Notes under the pieces: model-generated
The model's input: the letters and a program-made list of their open reading frames with translations, nothing else
Databases searched by the model: none
What the model was told of the DNA's origin: nothing
From: Bifidobacteriaceae bacterium
Lineage (GTDB): Bacteria > Actinomycetota > Actinomycetes > Actinomycetales > WQXJ01
Direction of reading: 5' to 3'
Length of the DNA: 12,868 nucleotides
Assembly (NCBI GenBank): GCA_031278675.1
Contig: JAITJY010000210.1
Coordinates: forward strand, 1 to 12,868
Shown: positions 1 to 7,392 of the stretch, piece by piece
How positions within the stretch are numbered: the stretch's first letter is position 1
Layout: each line of letters starts with the position of its first letter
Position numbers and translations under genes: made by a program

Positions 1-154
1 GGCTGCGCCGAGGAGACCAGCTTGGACGCGTCTGGGGACGACGCATTGCGATGCGCCCTGATGCGGGCCGCCGGGGGCAACCGGCTGCGCCGAGGAGACC
101 AGCTTGGACGCGTCAGGGGACGACGCATTGTGATGCGCCTTGACGCAGTCCGCC
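1..154. repeat. 82-bp-period direct tandem duplication
   Basis: Bases 1-72 and 83-154 are near-identical (66 of 72 positions by eye), giving two direct copies with a period of 82. The window edge cuts the left side, so more copies could lie upstream. Each copy contains the palindrome GACGCGTC and a small hairpin, CGCAT-N4-ATGCG. One of the differences between copies (C to T) falls in the hairpin loop, so the stem is preserved in both. Because 82 is not a multiple of three, the duplication shifts the reading frame of any gene it lies in. It overlaps the proposed vapC remnant. Confidence 0.9.
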
Positions 155-300
155 AGATCAACCTGGCAGGCGTGATAGCGCACGGGCAAGTCACCGACAC
201 CTACCTGGCGGGCCTGGCACGCCAGCGCGGCGCGCGCCCGGCCACGCTGAACACCCGCCTGGCCACGCTGCACCCAAACACCACCGCGTTGAACGCCCAA
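1..300 (+). pseudogene. Decayed VapC-like PIN-domain toxin, C-terminal part
   Basis: In frame 1, roughly bases 127-300 translate to a stretch resembling the C-terminal third of VapC ribonuclease toxins: a DAVRQINLAG segment, then HGQVTDTYLAGLA, then a GARPATLNTRLATLHP segment. VapC proteins typically read H-x-x-TDAYL-x-x-LA, then G-G-x-L-A-T-F-D. The TD acidic residue is present (Asp codon at 196-198). The following Asp of the A-T-F-D motif reads Asn here (codon 250-252). Upstream the frame is broken. The 82-bp duplication is out of frame, and the DD motif preceding this region in other VapCs is found only in another frame, where a TGA follows. No stop occurs at the expected protein end; the frame runs on to 600 and overlaps the tail of the convergent ThiF-like gene. 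I infer a non-functional remnant. The 5' end lies outside the window and no vapB partner is visible. It could instead be a chance similarity in GC-rich sequence. Confidence 0.5.
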
Positions 301-443
301 AACCCAACAGCACCAACCAGACCACCCCAACCAGCCGAAACGCTCACCGCGCCGCCACCGACCGCCGGTACCGACGGCCGGGGCTGGGACGAACCGCGCG
401 GCATCGGACAACCCGGAATCAACCACCCGGGCGGCGGCACCGT

Positions 444-459
444 GGCCGACTTAGCGGCC
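444..459 (-). terminator. Possible weak hairpin after the ThiF-like gene
   Basis: A 5-bp GC-only stem (GGCCG / CGGCC) with a 6-base loop lies just past the stop codon (466-468) of the leftward ThiF-like gene. There is no T-tract after it, so it is at best a weak intrinsic terminator. The rest of 301-465 is GC-rich sequence in which I see no gene. Confidence 0.2.
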
Positions 460-465
460 GTCGCG

Positions 466-1557
466 CTACGGGGCCGGCGGCAACGCCAGCTTCGGCGGCG
501 GCGGGGTGTGGCCGCGGGGCGAACGGCGCCGGTCGGCCTGGTGATGGTCACACCGGGGATGAGAATCGACCTTGCGCCACGCGATTTCATAGGCCGGTAG
601 CCCCACCGTCATGGTGCGTCCGGTGGTGATCGGCCGGGCCCCGTGGAGGCCCTGGACCACCTGATTCACGGCGATCGAGCCGACGGTGGCGGCGAGACAC
701 GAATCCTCGCCGCGCGCGGCAACAGCCGAACGAGCAAACCGCTGAGTGGCCAGGCCGGGCCAACCCGGATCGTCATCGGCGGCCCACAGCCGCAGGCAAC
801 GCAGGCAAGGACCACCCTGCCCCGCAACCCACGGGCCACACGAAATGTCCAATTCACCGACCACCACCGAAAGGTGCGGAATCCCGTGCATCGCGAAATA
901 GGCAGACCGGTTCGGATCGGTCACTTCGTAGTCCACCAGGACACCTGCCTGGGGCCTGCGCCACGGGCCCGCGATCCTCACGCAGCAGAACAGATCGTGT
1001 TCCGCGATCACATCCGCGACAGCCTCGGCGCGGGTCATCCCGATGTGGCGGCGTTGGAACACCTGACCGCGGTCACGCGCCGTGACGGGGGATGGATCGC
1101 TCAACTGGAGCCGGCCAACGCCCGCCGTGGCCAACCCCAGCGCGATGTGGGCTCCGGTCCGCCCCAATCCATAGATCGACACGCACCTGTCCTGGCGCCG
1201 CGCCAGTTCCCGCCAGCCGTTGCCCGCCATCAGGCAGCGCGATTCTGCCTCAGCGGCCAACAGGTCACGCCTTTCTGGGTCAACCTCTAGTTCGGATGAC
1301 CGGTTGCGGTGAGACGCCTGCATCAGGCCAGCGTCCGCCAGTTCGCGGATCAGGTGATCGACCCGTTCCCGTGCGCCGCCCGCTTCTTCCAGCAGGCGTC
1401 TGAGGTGAGGGGCATGTTGTTCTTGTTCCAGCATCTGGAGAACGTCGAACTCCCTGGGGTGTTCTAGGCGTATGAGGTGGGCAAGTTGGGGATCACAACC
1501 AATTTGAGCCTCTTCGGGGCCGCGCCACAGAACTCGTAGTCCACTCTTCAGCTTCAT
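466..1557 (-). CDS. ThiF/E1-like adenylyltransferase-fold protein (TOMM leader peptide-binding type)
   Basis: This 363-aa protein resembles an actinobacterial family annotated as ThiF-family adenylyltransferase or TOMM precursor leader peptide-binding protein. Residues 1-80 match the family's N-terminal recognition-like part, which opens with RVLWRGPEE and ends in a helical segment. Residues 126-300 form a ThiF-type Rossmann fold with the nucleotide loop GLGRTG (130-135) and an acidic residue after the next strand (D154). CLRC (251-254) with C336 and H338/H339 may form a zinc knot. ThiF/E1 proteins adenylate a C-terminal carboxylate or, in azole-RiPP pathways, present the substrate leader; which applies here is unknown. 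The start at 1557 is chosen because a GAAGGATGGAG ribosome site lies just upstream and because similarity begins at MKLKSGLRVLWRG. An in-frame start at 1638 would add 27 dissimilar residues. The last 25 residues are proline- and arginine-rich. No RiPP precursor, YcaO or dehydrogenase gene is visible nearby. Confidence 0.8.
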   Translation of the reverse strand: MKLKSGLRVLWRGPEEAQIGCDPQLAHLIRLEHPREFDVLQMLEQEQHAPHLRRLLEEAGGARERVDHLIRELADAGLMQASHRNRSSELEVDPERRDLLAAEAESRCLMAGNGWRELARRQDRCVSIYGLGRTGAHIALGLATAGVGRLQLSDPSPVTARDRGQVFQRRHIGMTRAEAVADVIAEHDLFCCVRIAGPWRRPQAGVLVDYEVTDPNRSAYFAMHGIPHLSVVVGELDISCGPWVAGQGGPCLRCLRLWAADDDPGWPGLATQRFARSAVAARGEDSCLAATVGSIAVNQVVQGLHGARPITTGRTMTVGLPAYEIAWRKVDSHPRCDHHQADRRRSPRGHTPPPPKLALPPAP

Positions 1558-2212
1558 TGCTCCATCCTTCTTCGGATTTGGGCCCAAGGGGCTGGGCCGC
1601 TCGGCGTCCAACTCTGCTGGGCGAGCCGAACGCACCACAACTCGGACGCCCCTGCCCTGTGGACAATGCGAACAGCCCGCTTTGCCAGCGTCTTTGGCGC
1701 CTGACCTGTCCCCGGGCGATTCCCTCAGGGCCAGCTGGCGGTGGCCTCTGCTGCGGCCGCGACGCCTAAGGCGCCCGGTCTGACCTGCGCAAATACTGCT
1801 GAGCGGAGGTTTGCCGACGGCGCGGCCGCATTCCCCGCCGCCACCCGGCCCCCAGGTATAAAGATTCTTTTATTGCCCTGCCTGTGGATTCCGCGAAGCC
1901 GCCCGCCGCTCCCCCGCCGGTAGCGAAAAGGGGCGGCCCGCCGCCCTGCACATTGCTCCGGCCGGGCCACCCATCGGCGGCGCCGGAGGTGTGTTTAGTC
2001 CCACGCCGGAGCGGTTCGCCGGAGTTAGGCTCGTGACACGCCAATACGGCAGCGACGCGGGCCGGACAGGGTCGAAGACCCGCAGTTGAGCCGCTGGCGC
2101 CGTCTGCCGAGGGCCATCGCGGCCCGACGCAGCAAGGTCCACCGGACACTAACAACACACGAGGGCGTGCGAGGCAGGGTCGCCTTGCACCAACAATCCA
2201 AAAGGAGCGGTA
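1558..2212. other. Long divergent intergenic region without a convincing gene
   Basis: This region separates two divergent genes. The open frames in it are overlapping GC-rich frames with no recognisable protein. The most AT-rich spot (about 1857-1878, containing TATAAAG and an imperfect ATAAAG / CTTTTAT stem) could hold a promoter -10 in either direction, but I see no good -35. CCGGAG recurs at 1983, 2006 and 2019 with irregular spacing. A GGGTC-GAA-GACCC hairpin sits at about 2068-2080. I recognise no tRNA, riboswitch or known small RNA. The only clear signal is the alcohol dehydrogenase ribosome site AAAGGAG at 2201-2207. Confidence 0.5.
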
Positions 2213-3274
2213 ATGCGCGGCTTCGGCATGTATTCAATCAACCAAATCGGATGGCTGGAAAAGGACCGGCCCAAGTGCGGCCCGTTAGATGCGATAGTGC
2301 GCCCCACAATCATCGCGCCCTGCAGTTCGGATGTGCATGTGGCCCACGGCGGGTCGGGCCCTAAAGAAAACCTAATCTTGGGTCATGAGGCGGTCGGAGT
2401 TATAGAAGAAGTCGGTGCCTATGTCAAGCGATTCAAGCCCGGTGACCTGGTGGCCGTCCCTTGCGTCACACCGAACTGGTTATCGCGTGGCGTCCAGAAC
2501 TTCCGGTCATTCTCACACGACCGGGGCCCCTTCGGGTCCTTCAAGTTCGTGGGCGAAAAAGACGGCGTGATGGCCGAGTTCTTCCACGTCAACCAGGCGG
2601 ACCCGAACCTCGCACACATCCATCCAGGAGTGGCCCCGGAAGCCGCCCTGATGACCGTCGACATGATGTCGACCGGGTTCCACGGCGTAGAACTCGCAGA
2701 TGTCGGCATTGGTGAAAAAGTCGTGGTGATTGGGATCGGGCCGATTGGCCTGATGGCCATTGCCGGTTCCGCCTTGCGCGGCGCGAGCCAGATCATTGCC
2801 GTGGGCACCCGCCCCAAAGCCCGCGCCGTCGCATTCGAATACGGCGCCACCCAGGTCATCAGCTACAAGGACGGGCCGCTCGACGAACAGGTCATGGAGC
2901 TGACAAAAGGCAAGGGCGCGCACAAAGTTATTGTCGCCGGCGGCGATACGCAGGCCTTTGCGCAAGCCATCCGCATGACCAGGCCCAACGGCGTGATCTC
3001 CAACGTCAACTTCTTCGACATCAATGACCAGATTGCCATCGCGCCCCTCGACTGGGGGTTAGGCATGGCCGACAAGGACATCCGCGGCAGCTTCTGCCCC
3101 GGCGGCGGCAAACGCATCCAACGCCTGATCAACATGATCGAATACGGCAGGATCGACCCGACCAAGATCATTTCCCACCGCTTCCAGGGCATGGATGCGA
3201 TTGAGACGGCCTTCAACTTGATGGACACCAAGGCACCCGATCTCATCAAACCGGTCGTCTACCTCGACCAATAG
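2213..3274 (+). CDS. adh: Zinc- and NADP-dependent secondary alcohol dehydrogenase (isopropanol dehydrogenase type)
   Basis: This 353-aa cytosolic medium-chain dehydrogenase reversibly oxidises secondary alcohols such as isopropanol to ketones with NADP. It resembles the Thermoanaerobacter brockii and Clostridium beijerinckii enzymes along its whole length, starting at the first residues (MRGFGMYSINQIGW). The catalytic zinc ligands of that family are present: C37, H58 with E59 in GHE, and D150 in the DMMSTGFHG block. The Rossmann motif GIGPIG is at 174-179. The NADP-specificity set known from the T. brockii enzyme is matched by G198, T199 (Ser there), R200 and Y218. The four-cysteine structural-zinc loop of classical ADHs is absent, as in this subfamily. 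The ATG at 2213 follows AAAGGAG at 2201-2207 with 5-nt spacing. The gene stands alone: a long intergenic region precedes it and a G-rich repeat tract plus an IS follow. Whether it makes alcohol or consumes it cannot be read from the sequence. Confidence 0.93.
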   Translation: MRGFGMYSINQIGWLEKDRPKCGPLDAIVRPTIIAPCSSDVHVAHGGSGPKENLILGHEAVGVIEEVGAYVKRFKPGDLVAVPCVTPNWLSRGVQNFRSFSHDRGPFGSFKFVGEKDGVMAEFFHVNQADPNLAHIHPGVAPEAALMTVDMMSTGFHGVELADVGIGEKVVVIGIGPIGLMAIAGSALRGASQIIAVGTRPKARAVAFEYGATQVISYKDGPLDEQVMELTKGKGAHKVIVAGGDTQAFAQAIRMTRPNGVISNVNFFDINDQIAIAPLDWGLGMADKDIRGSFCPGGGKRIQRLINMIEYGRIDPTKIISHRFQGMDAIETAFNLMDTKAPDLIKPVVYLDQ

Positions 3275-3307
3275 AAACCGCCACTCGCTGCGGGGCGGGG
3301 CAGGCAC

Positions 3308-3367
3308 GGACGCAGGGCGGACGCGGACGCAGGGCGGACGCGGGTCGGGGCGGACGCGGGGCGGGGC
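3308..3367. repeat. Short GGACGC-based direct repeats
   Basis: GGACGC occurs five times in direct orientation at 3308, 3319, 3325, 3336 and 3352, each time except the second followed by a short G/C spacer such as AGGGC or GGGKCGGGGC. The tract lies between the alcohol dehydrogenase stop and the IS. It is low-complexity, probably made by replication slippage, and does not look like a CRISPR array: units are 6-16 bases with no unique spacers. Confidence 0.8.
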
Positions 3368-3389
3368 GGCATCGGGCAACGGGAAATAA

Positions 3390-3407
3390 GGGCCTGAGGC
3401 ATATTTA
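3390..3407. repeat. IS left terminal inverted repeat
   Basis: This 18-bp end pairs with 4677-4694 in inverted orientation (15/18). It is preceded by the TAA copy at 3387-3389. Confidence 0.85.
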
Positions 3408-3438
3408 CTTGCGCAAGTGGGTTGTTTCGGCGTAGTCT
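3407..3438 (+). promoter_or_regulatory. Probable transposase promoter overlapping a 12-bp palindrome
   Basis: A -35-like TTGCGC (3409-3414) and a -10-like TAGTCT (3433-3438) are separated by 18 bp. The transposase ATG begins only 6 nt after the -10, and no Shine-Dalgarno sequence is visible, so the mRNA may be leaderless. The -35 is embedded in a perfect 12-bp palindrome, ACTTGCGCAAGT (3407-3418), which could bind the transposase or a host repressor. Confidence 0.4.
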
Positions 3439-3444
3439 TGTGGT

Positions 3445-4647
3445 ATGGAGACGGCGTTGGCCGAGGGCATCGCGGACATTTACGGGTCGGTCGCGCCTCA
3501 TCTTGACGAGCGTCAGCGGCGGGTGGTGCTGGGCGCCGCGGCCGAGCGCCTGGGCTACGGCGGGGTGGCCGCGTTGTCGCGGGCCACCGGCGTGGCCCGG
3601 AACACGATCGCCCAGGGGGCGAGGGACGCTGCGGGGAGGCCGTCCGGCCGGGTCAGAGCGGCGGGCGCGGGCAGGCCCCGGCTGGCGGACCGCGACCCCG
3701 GCCTGGGGGCGGACCTGCGGCGGCTCTTGGAGCCGGACACCGCCGGCGACCCTATGCGGTTCTTGCTGTGGACCACCTTGTCGACCCGGGCGCTGGCGCG
3801 CGAGCTGGGCGAGCTGGGCCACAAGGTGTCCCAGTCGACGGTGGGGCGCATGCTCGGCGCGATGGGCTACAGTTTGCAGGCCAATCAGAAGACCTACGAC
3901 AAGTCGGACCACCCGGACCGGGACGCCCAGTTCCGTCACATCAACGCCCTGGTCGCGGCTCGGGTGGCGGCCGGCGAGCCGGTGGTGTCGGTGGACACCA
4001 AGAAGAAGGAGCTGGTCGGGAACTACAAGAACGCCGGCCGTGAGTGGTCGCCGGCGAATTCGCCGTTCCTGGTCGAGGCGCACGACTTCCCGTCCCCGGA
4101 TGTTCCCAGGGCGCTGCCCTACGGGGTGTATGACGTGGCCGCCAACGCCGGGTGGGTGTCGGTCGGCACGGACCACGACACGTCCGCGTTCGCGGCCGCC
4201 ACCATCGGGTCGTGGTGGCGGGAGATGGGCAAGGCCCGCTACCCGGCCGCCTCCAAGCTGCTGGTCTGCGCCGACGGCGGCGGGTCGAACTCGGCGCGGG
4301 GCTGGGCGTGGAAGTTCGAGCTGGCCAAGCTGGCCGCCACCACCGGCCTGGAGGTCACCGTCGCGCACCTGCCGCCGGGCACCTCGAAATGGAACAAGAT
4401 CGAGCACCGGATGTTCAGCTTCATATCAATGAACTGGCGGGCCAAACCCCTGGTCTCCCACGAGGTCGTGGTCAAACTCATCAGCTCGACCACAACCCAA
4501 GCCGGGCTGACCATACGATGCCAGCTCGACACCAGCCCATATCCGCTCGGGGCCACCTACACCGACGCGCAGAAGGCGGCGCTGCCGCTCGTCCGCGACC
4601 CCTTCCACGGCGACTGGAACTACACGCTCACGCCACCGGAAACCTGA
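3445..4647 (+). CDS. ISAzo13-family DDE transposase
   Basis: This 400-aa protein catalyses cut-and-paste or copy movement of its IS by DDE/RNase H-fold chemistry. Residues about 20-65 form a helix-turn-helix region containing VAALSRATGVARNTIAQG. A second possible DNA-binding segment, with the STVGRML motif, is at 115-140. The catalytic core carries D184 (VSVDTKKKELVGNYKN), D277 (VCADGGGSN) and E320 (WNKIEHRMFSFI), the pattern I associate with ISAzo13 / Rhodopirellula-type transposases. The length and uninterrupted frame fit a full-length enzyme. The ATG at 3445 is chosen because the domain similarity begins there and a promoter sits immediately upstream; no ribosome site is seen. Large open frames on the opposite strand and in frame 2 are GC-rich artefacts of this gene. 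Confidence 0.88.
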   Translation: METALAEGIADIYGSVAPHLDERQRRVVLGAAAERLGYGGVAALSRATGVARNTIAQGARDAAGRPSGRVRAAGAGRPRLADRDPGLGADLRRLLEPDTAGDPMRFLLWTTLSTRALARELGELGHKVSQSTVGRMLGAMGYSLQANQKTYDKSDHPDRDAQFRHINALVAARVAAGEPVVSVDTKKKELVGNYKNAGREWSPANSPFLVEAHDFPSPDVPRALPYGVYDVAANAGWVSVGTDHDTSAFAAATIGSWWREMGKARYPAASKLLVCADGGGSNSARGWAWKFELAKLAATTGLEVTVAHLPPGTSKWNKIEHRMFSFISMNWRAKPLVSHEVVVKLISSTTTQAGLTIRCQLDTSPYPLGATYTDAQKAALPLVRDPFHGDWNYTLTPPET

Positions 4648-4676
4648 CCACCGCGACACGCCGCAAATGGCTGAGC

Positions 4677-4694
4677 TAATTATGACTCAAGCCC
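4677..4694. repeat. IS right terminal inverted repeat
   Basis: This repeat is the inverted partner of 3390-3407, followed by the TAA copy at 4695-4697. Its AT-rich core (TAATTAT, 4677-4683) resembles a -10 hexamer facing valS, although no good -35 is seen 16-18 bp upstream. Confidence 0.85.
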
Positions 4695-4761
4695 TAAACG
4701 ATGAAGCGGCGGCGCGGCGGCGCGTCCGGAGATGCGGCTGGATCTGGGAGGATAGAACACC

Positions 4762-7386
4762 GTGAGTCAACCCAATCCGCTAGTCCACCTGTTGCCCACC
4801 GTGCCGGAGCGCCCGTCGCTCGACGGGCTCGAAGACAAATGGGGCCGCTACTGGACCGCCCACCAGACCTACACGTTCCGGCGCGGCCAGCCACGTGACC
4901 AGGTCTACTCCATCGACACTCCCCCACCCACGGTCTCCGGTAGCCTCCACGTGGGGCACGTGTTCAGCTACACGCACACGGACATCGTGGCGCGGTTTAG
5001 GCGGATGTGCGGGCTGGAAGTGTTCTATCCGATGGGCTGGGACGACAACGGCCTGCCGACGGAACGCCGGGTCCAGAACTACTACGGCGTGCGCTGCGAC
5101 CCGTCACTGCCCTACGACCCCGACCTGCAACCACCCCGCCAAGGCGGCGAAGGCAAATCCGCGCAAGCCGCCGACCAGCTACCCATCTCGCGGCGCAACT
5201 TTGTCGAATTGTGCGAACGGCTCTCGGCCCAAGACGAACAGCAGTTCGAGGCTCTATGGCGCCACCTGGGCTTATCGATAGACTGGAGCCAGACGTACCA
5301 GACCATCGACCGCCATGCCAGGGCCACATCACAACTCGCGTTCCTCCGCAACCTGGCCCGCGGCGAGGCATACCAGCAGTTGGCGCCCACCTTGTGGGAC
5401 GTGACCTTCCGCACGGCGGTGGCGCAAGCCGAGTTGGTAGACCGGGAGCGGCCCGGGGCATACCACCGGATCGGTTTCGCCCGGAGCGAAGCGGCGGGCA
5501 CCGTGTTCATCGAGACCACCCGCCCCGAGTTGCTCCCGGCGTGCGTCGCATTGGTGGCCCACCCGGACGATGAACGCTACCAGGCCTTGTTCGGCGAACA
5601 CGTCAAAGTGCCGCTGTTCGGCCAGGAAGTGCCGGTGGTGGCGCACCGGTTGGCCACCCCAGAAAAAGGCACCGGCATAGCGATGGTCTGCACCTTCGGC
5701 GATGTAACAGACGTGATCTGGTGGCGCGAACTGCATCTGGTGACCCGGGCCATCCTGGGTTGGGACGGGCGCATCCTGCCTGAACCGCCGCTCGGGGTGG
5801 ATAGCCCGCAGGGCAAAGCGGCCTACCAAGAATTGGCCGGCTTGACAGTGTTTTCCGCCCAAAAGCGGGTGGTCGAATTACTGCGCGCCTCCGGGGACAT
5901 GGTGGGCGAACCACAACCGATTATGCACCCGGTCAAATTCTTCGAGAAAGGCGAAAAGCCACTCGAAATCATTCCGACCCGCCAGTGGTACCTCACCAAC
6001 GGCGGCGCGGATCAAGCCCTCCGCGAGCAGTTGCTGCAGCGCGGCTATGAATTGACCTGGTTCCCGGAGTTCATGCGGGTGCGCTACCAGAACTGGGTTG
6101 AGGGCCTGAACAGCGACTGGCTGGTGTCACGCCAGCGCTTCTTCGGGGTGCCGTTGCCGCTGTGGTACCAGGTGGATCAGTTCGGTGTGCCGGTCTATGA
6201 CCGGCCCATCCTGCCCCTCGAAGAGGATCTACCCGTCGATCCGGCGTCTGATGCGCCACGCGGTTACAAGCCCGAACAGCGTGGCCAAGCGGGCGGGTTT
6301 ATCGCCGACCCGGACGTCATGGACACCTGGGCGACCTCGTCGCTGACACCGCAGATCGCCTGCCACTGGCGCGACGACCCGGAGTTGTTCGCCGCCACCT
6401 TCCCGATGGATCTGCGTCCTCAAGCGCAAGACATTATCCGCACCTGGTTGTTCTCGACTGTGGTCCGCGCGCATCTAGAACACGACTCGCTGCCCTTCGC
6501 CAACGCTGCCATCAGCGGTTTTATTCTTGACCCGGACCGCAAGAAGATGTCCAAATCAAAGGGCAACGTGGTCACGCCGATGGGTTTGTTGGAAGACCAC
6601 GGGTCGGATGCGGTCCGCTACTGGGCCGCCGCAGCCCGGCTGGGTACCGATGCCGCGTTCGAGACCGGCCAGATGAAGGTGGGCCGCCGCCTCGCCATCA
6701 AGCTGCTCAACGCCTCGAAGTTCGTACTTTTGCTATTGGGTTCCGCCCCGGTGGACGATGCCGCCCCCCTAGTTTTGGACCCCGCCGCCGTCACCGAGCC
6801 ACTGGACTTGGCAATGCTGGCAGAACTGCGATCCCAAGTGGAACGCGCCACCGCAGCACTGGCCAGCTATGACCACACCAAGGCGTTGGACGCGACCGAA
6901 ACCTTCTTTTGGACATTTTGTGACGACTACATCGAATTGGTCAAGGCCCGGGTCAACGACTTGGACAACCCCGCCGGAGCGGCGAGTGGGCGCACCGCCC
7001 TGGGGCTGGCCTTAGCGGTGCTGATCAGACTGTTCGCGCCATTCCAACCGTTCGCGACAGAGGAAGTCTGGTCGTGGTGGCACAGCGCGGCGGACTCGGT
7101 CCATCGCGCGCCGTGGCCGGTGCCGGAAGAACTCCCGCGCGGGGGAGACCCGCAGGTCCTGGCCGTGGCCGGAGCCGTCCTGGGCGCACTGCGCAAGGTC
7201 AAGTCCGAGGCCAAAGTGTCGATGCGGACCGAAATCACCACCGCCACGGTGGCGCTCCCGACCGCCCTGGCCGCACCGGCCGTCGCCGCCAAAGCTGATG
7301 TGATGGCGGCGGGGCGGACGCTGGAACTGGTGCTGGCGGCATCGGACACCGAAGCTGTCGAACTGGTCTCAGCGCAACTGGCCTGA
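4762..7386 (+). CDS. valS: Valine--tRNA ligase
   Basis: This 874-aa class I aminoacyl-tRNA synthetase charges tRNA-Val with valine in the cytosol. The HIGH signature reads HVGH (63-66) after TPPPTVSGSL. The KMSKS signature is intact at 595-599 and followed by GNVVTP. The editing (CP1) domain, which hydrolyses mischarged Thr-tRNA, is recognisable by TTRPE (252-256) and a downstream GTGIAMVCTFGD motif. The MDTWATSSLTP segment before the KMSKS half is typical of ValRS. The protein ends soon after the anticodon-binding domain, without the long C-terminal coiled coil of E. coli ValRS. The GTG start at 4762 follows GGAGGA at 4747-4752 with a 9-nt gap. An IS ends 67 bp upstream, so the native promoter may have been split or replaced. 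No T-box leader is recognisable in the remaining 67 bases. Confidence 0.97.
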   Translation: MSQPNPLVHLLPTVPERPSLDGLEDKWGRYWTAHQTYTFRRGQPRDQVYSIDTPPPTVSGSLHVGHVFSYTHTDIVARFRRMCGLEVFYPMGWDDNGLPTERRVQNYYGVRCDPSLPYDPDLQPPRQGGEGKSAQAADQLPISRRNFVELCERLSAQDEQQFEALWRHLGLSIDWSQTYQTIDRHARATSQLAFLRNLARGEAYQQLAPTLWDVTFRTAVAQAELVDRERPGAYHRIGFARSEAAGTVFIETTRPELLPACVALVAHPDDERYQALFGEHVKVPLFGQEVPVVAHRLATPEKGTGIAMVCTFGDVTDVIWWRELHLVTRAILGWDGRILPEPPLGVDSPQGKAAYQELAGLTVFSAQKRVVELLRASGDMVGEPQPIMHPVKFFEKGEKPLEIIPTRQWYLTNGGADQALREQLLQRGYELTWFPEFMRVRYQNWVEGLNSDWLVSRQRFFGVPLPLWYQVDQFGVPVYDRPILPLEEDLPVDPASDAPRGYKPEQRGQAGGFIADPDVMDTWATSSLTPQIACHWRDDPELFAATFPMDLRPQAQDIIRTWLFSTVVRAHLEHDSLPFANAAISGFILDPDRKKMSKSKGNVVTPMGLLEDHGSDAVRYWAAAARLGTDAAFETGQMKVGRRLAIKLLNASKFVLLLLGSAPVDDAAPLVLDPAAVTEPLDLAMLAELRSQVERATAALASYDHTKALDATETFFWTFCDDYIELVKARVNDLDNPAGAASGRTALGLALAVLIRLFAPFQPFATEEVWSWWHSAADSVHRAPWPVPEELPRGGDPQVLAVAGAVLGALRKVKSEAKVSMRTEITTATVALPTALAAPAVAAKADVMAAGRTLELVLAASDTEAVELVSAQLA

Positions 7387-7392
7387 CCCCAC

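Larger units (their letters stand above)
3390..4694 (+). mobile_element. Complete ISAzo13-like insertion sequence, 1305 bp
   Basis: Both ends are visible. The left terminal repeat (3390-3407) reads GGGCCTGAGGCATATTTA. The right end (4677-4694), read on the minus strand, is GGGCTTGAGTCATAATTA, matching at 15 of 18 positions. The trinucleotide TAA lies directly outside each end (3387-3389 and 4695-4697), consistent with a 3-bp target duplication. A single intact transposase gene lies inside. Near-identical ends, flanking repeats and an unbroken frame suggest a recent, possibly still mobile, insertion. The element sits between the alcohol dehydrogenase gene and valS, reading in the same direction as both, and ends 67 bp before the valS start. 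Family assignment rests on the transposase. Confidence 0.85.

Noticed and set aside
643..1290. 215-aa open frame on the plus strand
   Set aside because: It lies opposite the ThiF-like gene, has no domain, and is Arg/Pro/His-rich as expected for an antisense frame of GC-rich coding DNA.
2025..2110. Possible tRNA or small RNA (GGGTC-GAA-GACCC hairpin)
   Set aside because: No cloverleaf can be drawn, the T-loop consensus is absent, and there is no acceptor stem.
3308..3367. CRISPR-like repeats
   Set aside because: Units are only 6-16 bases with no unique spacers; this is a low-complexity slippage tract.
3259..4407. 382-aa open frame on the minus strand
   Set aside because: It runs antisense to the transposase and crosses the IS left boundary. 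Its composition is Arg/Pro/Gly-rich with no recognisable motif.
3422..4432. 336-aa frame overlapping the transposase in frame 2
   Set aside because: The protein is dominated by Arg, Ser, Pro and Thr and lacks any fold signal. The overlapping frame carries the DDE transposase.
4695..4761. T-box leader before valS
   Set aside because: Only 67 bases remain between the IS and the start, with no specifier or T-box sequence visible.
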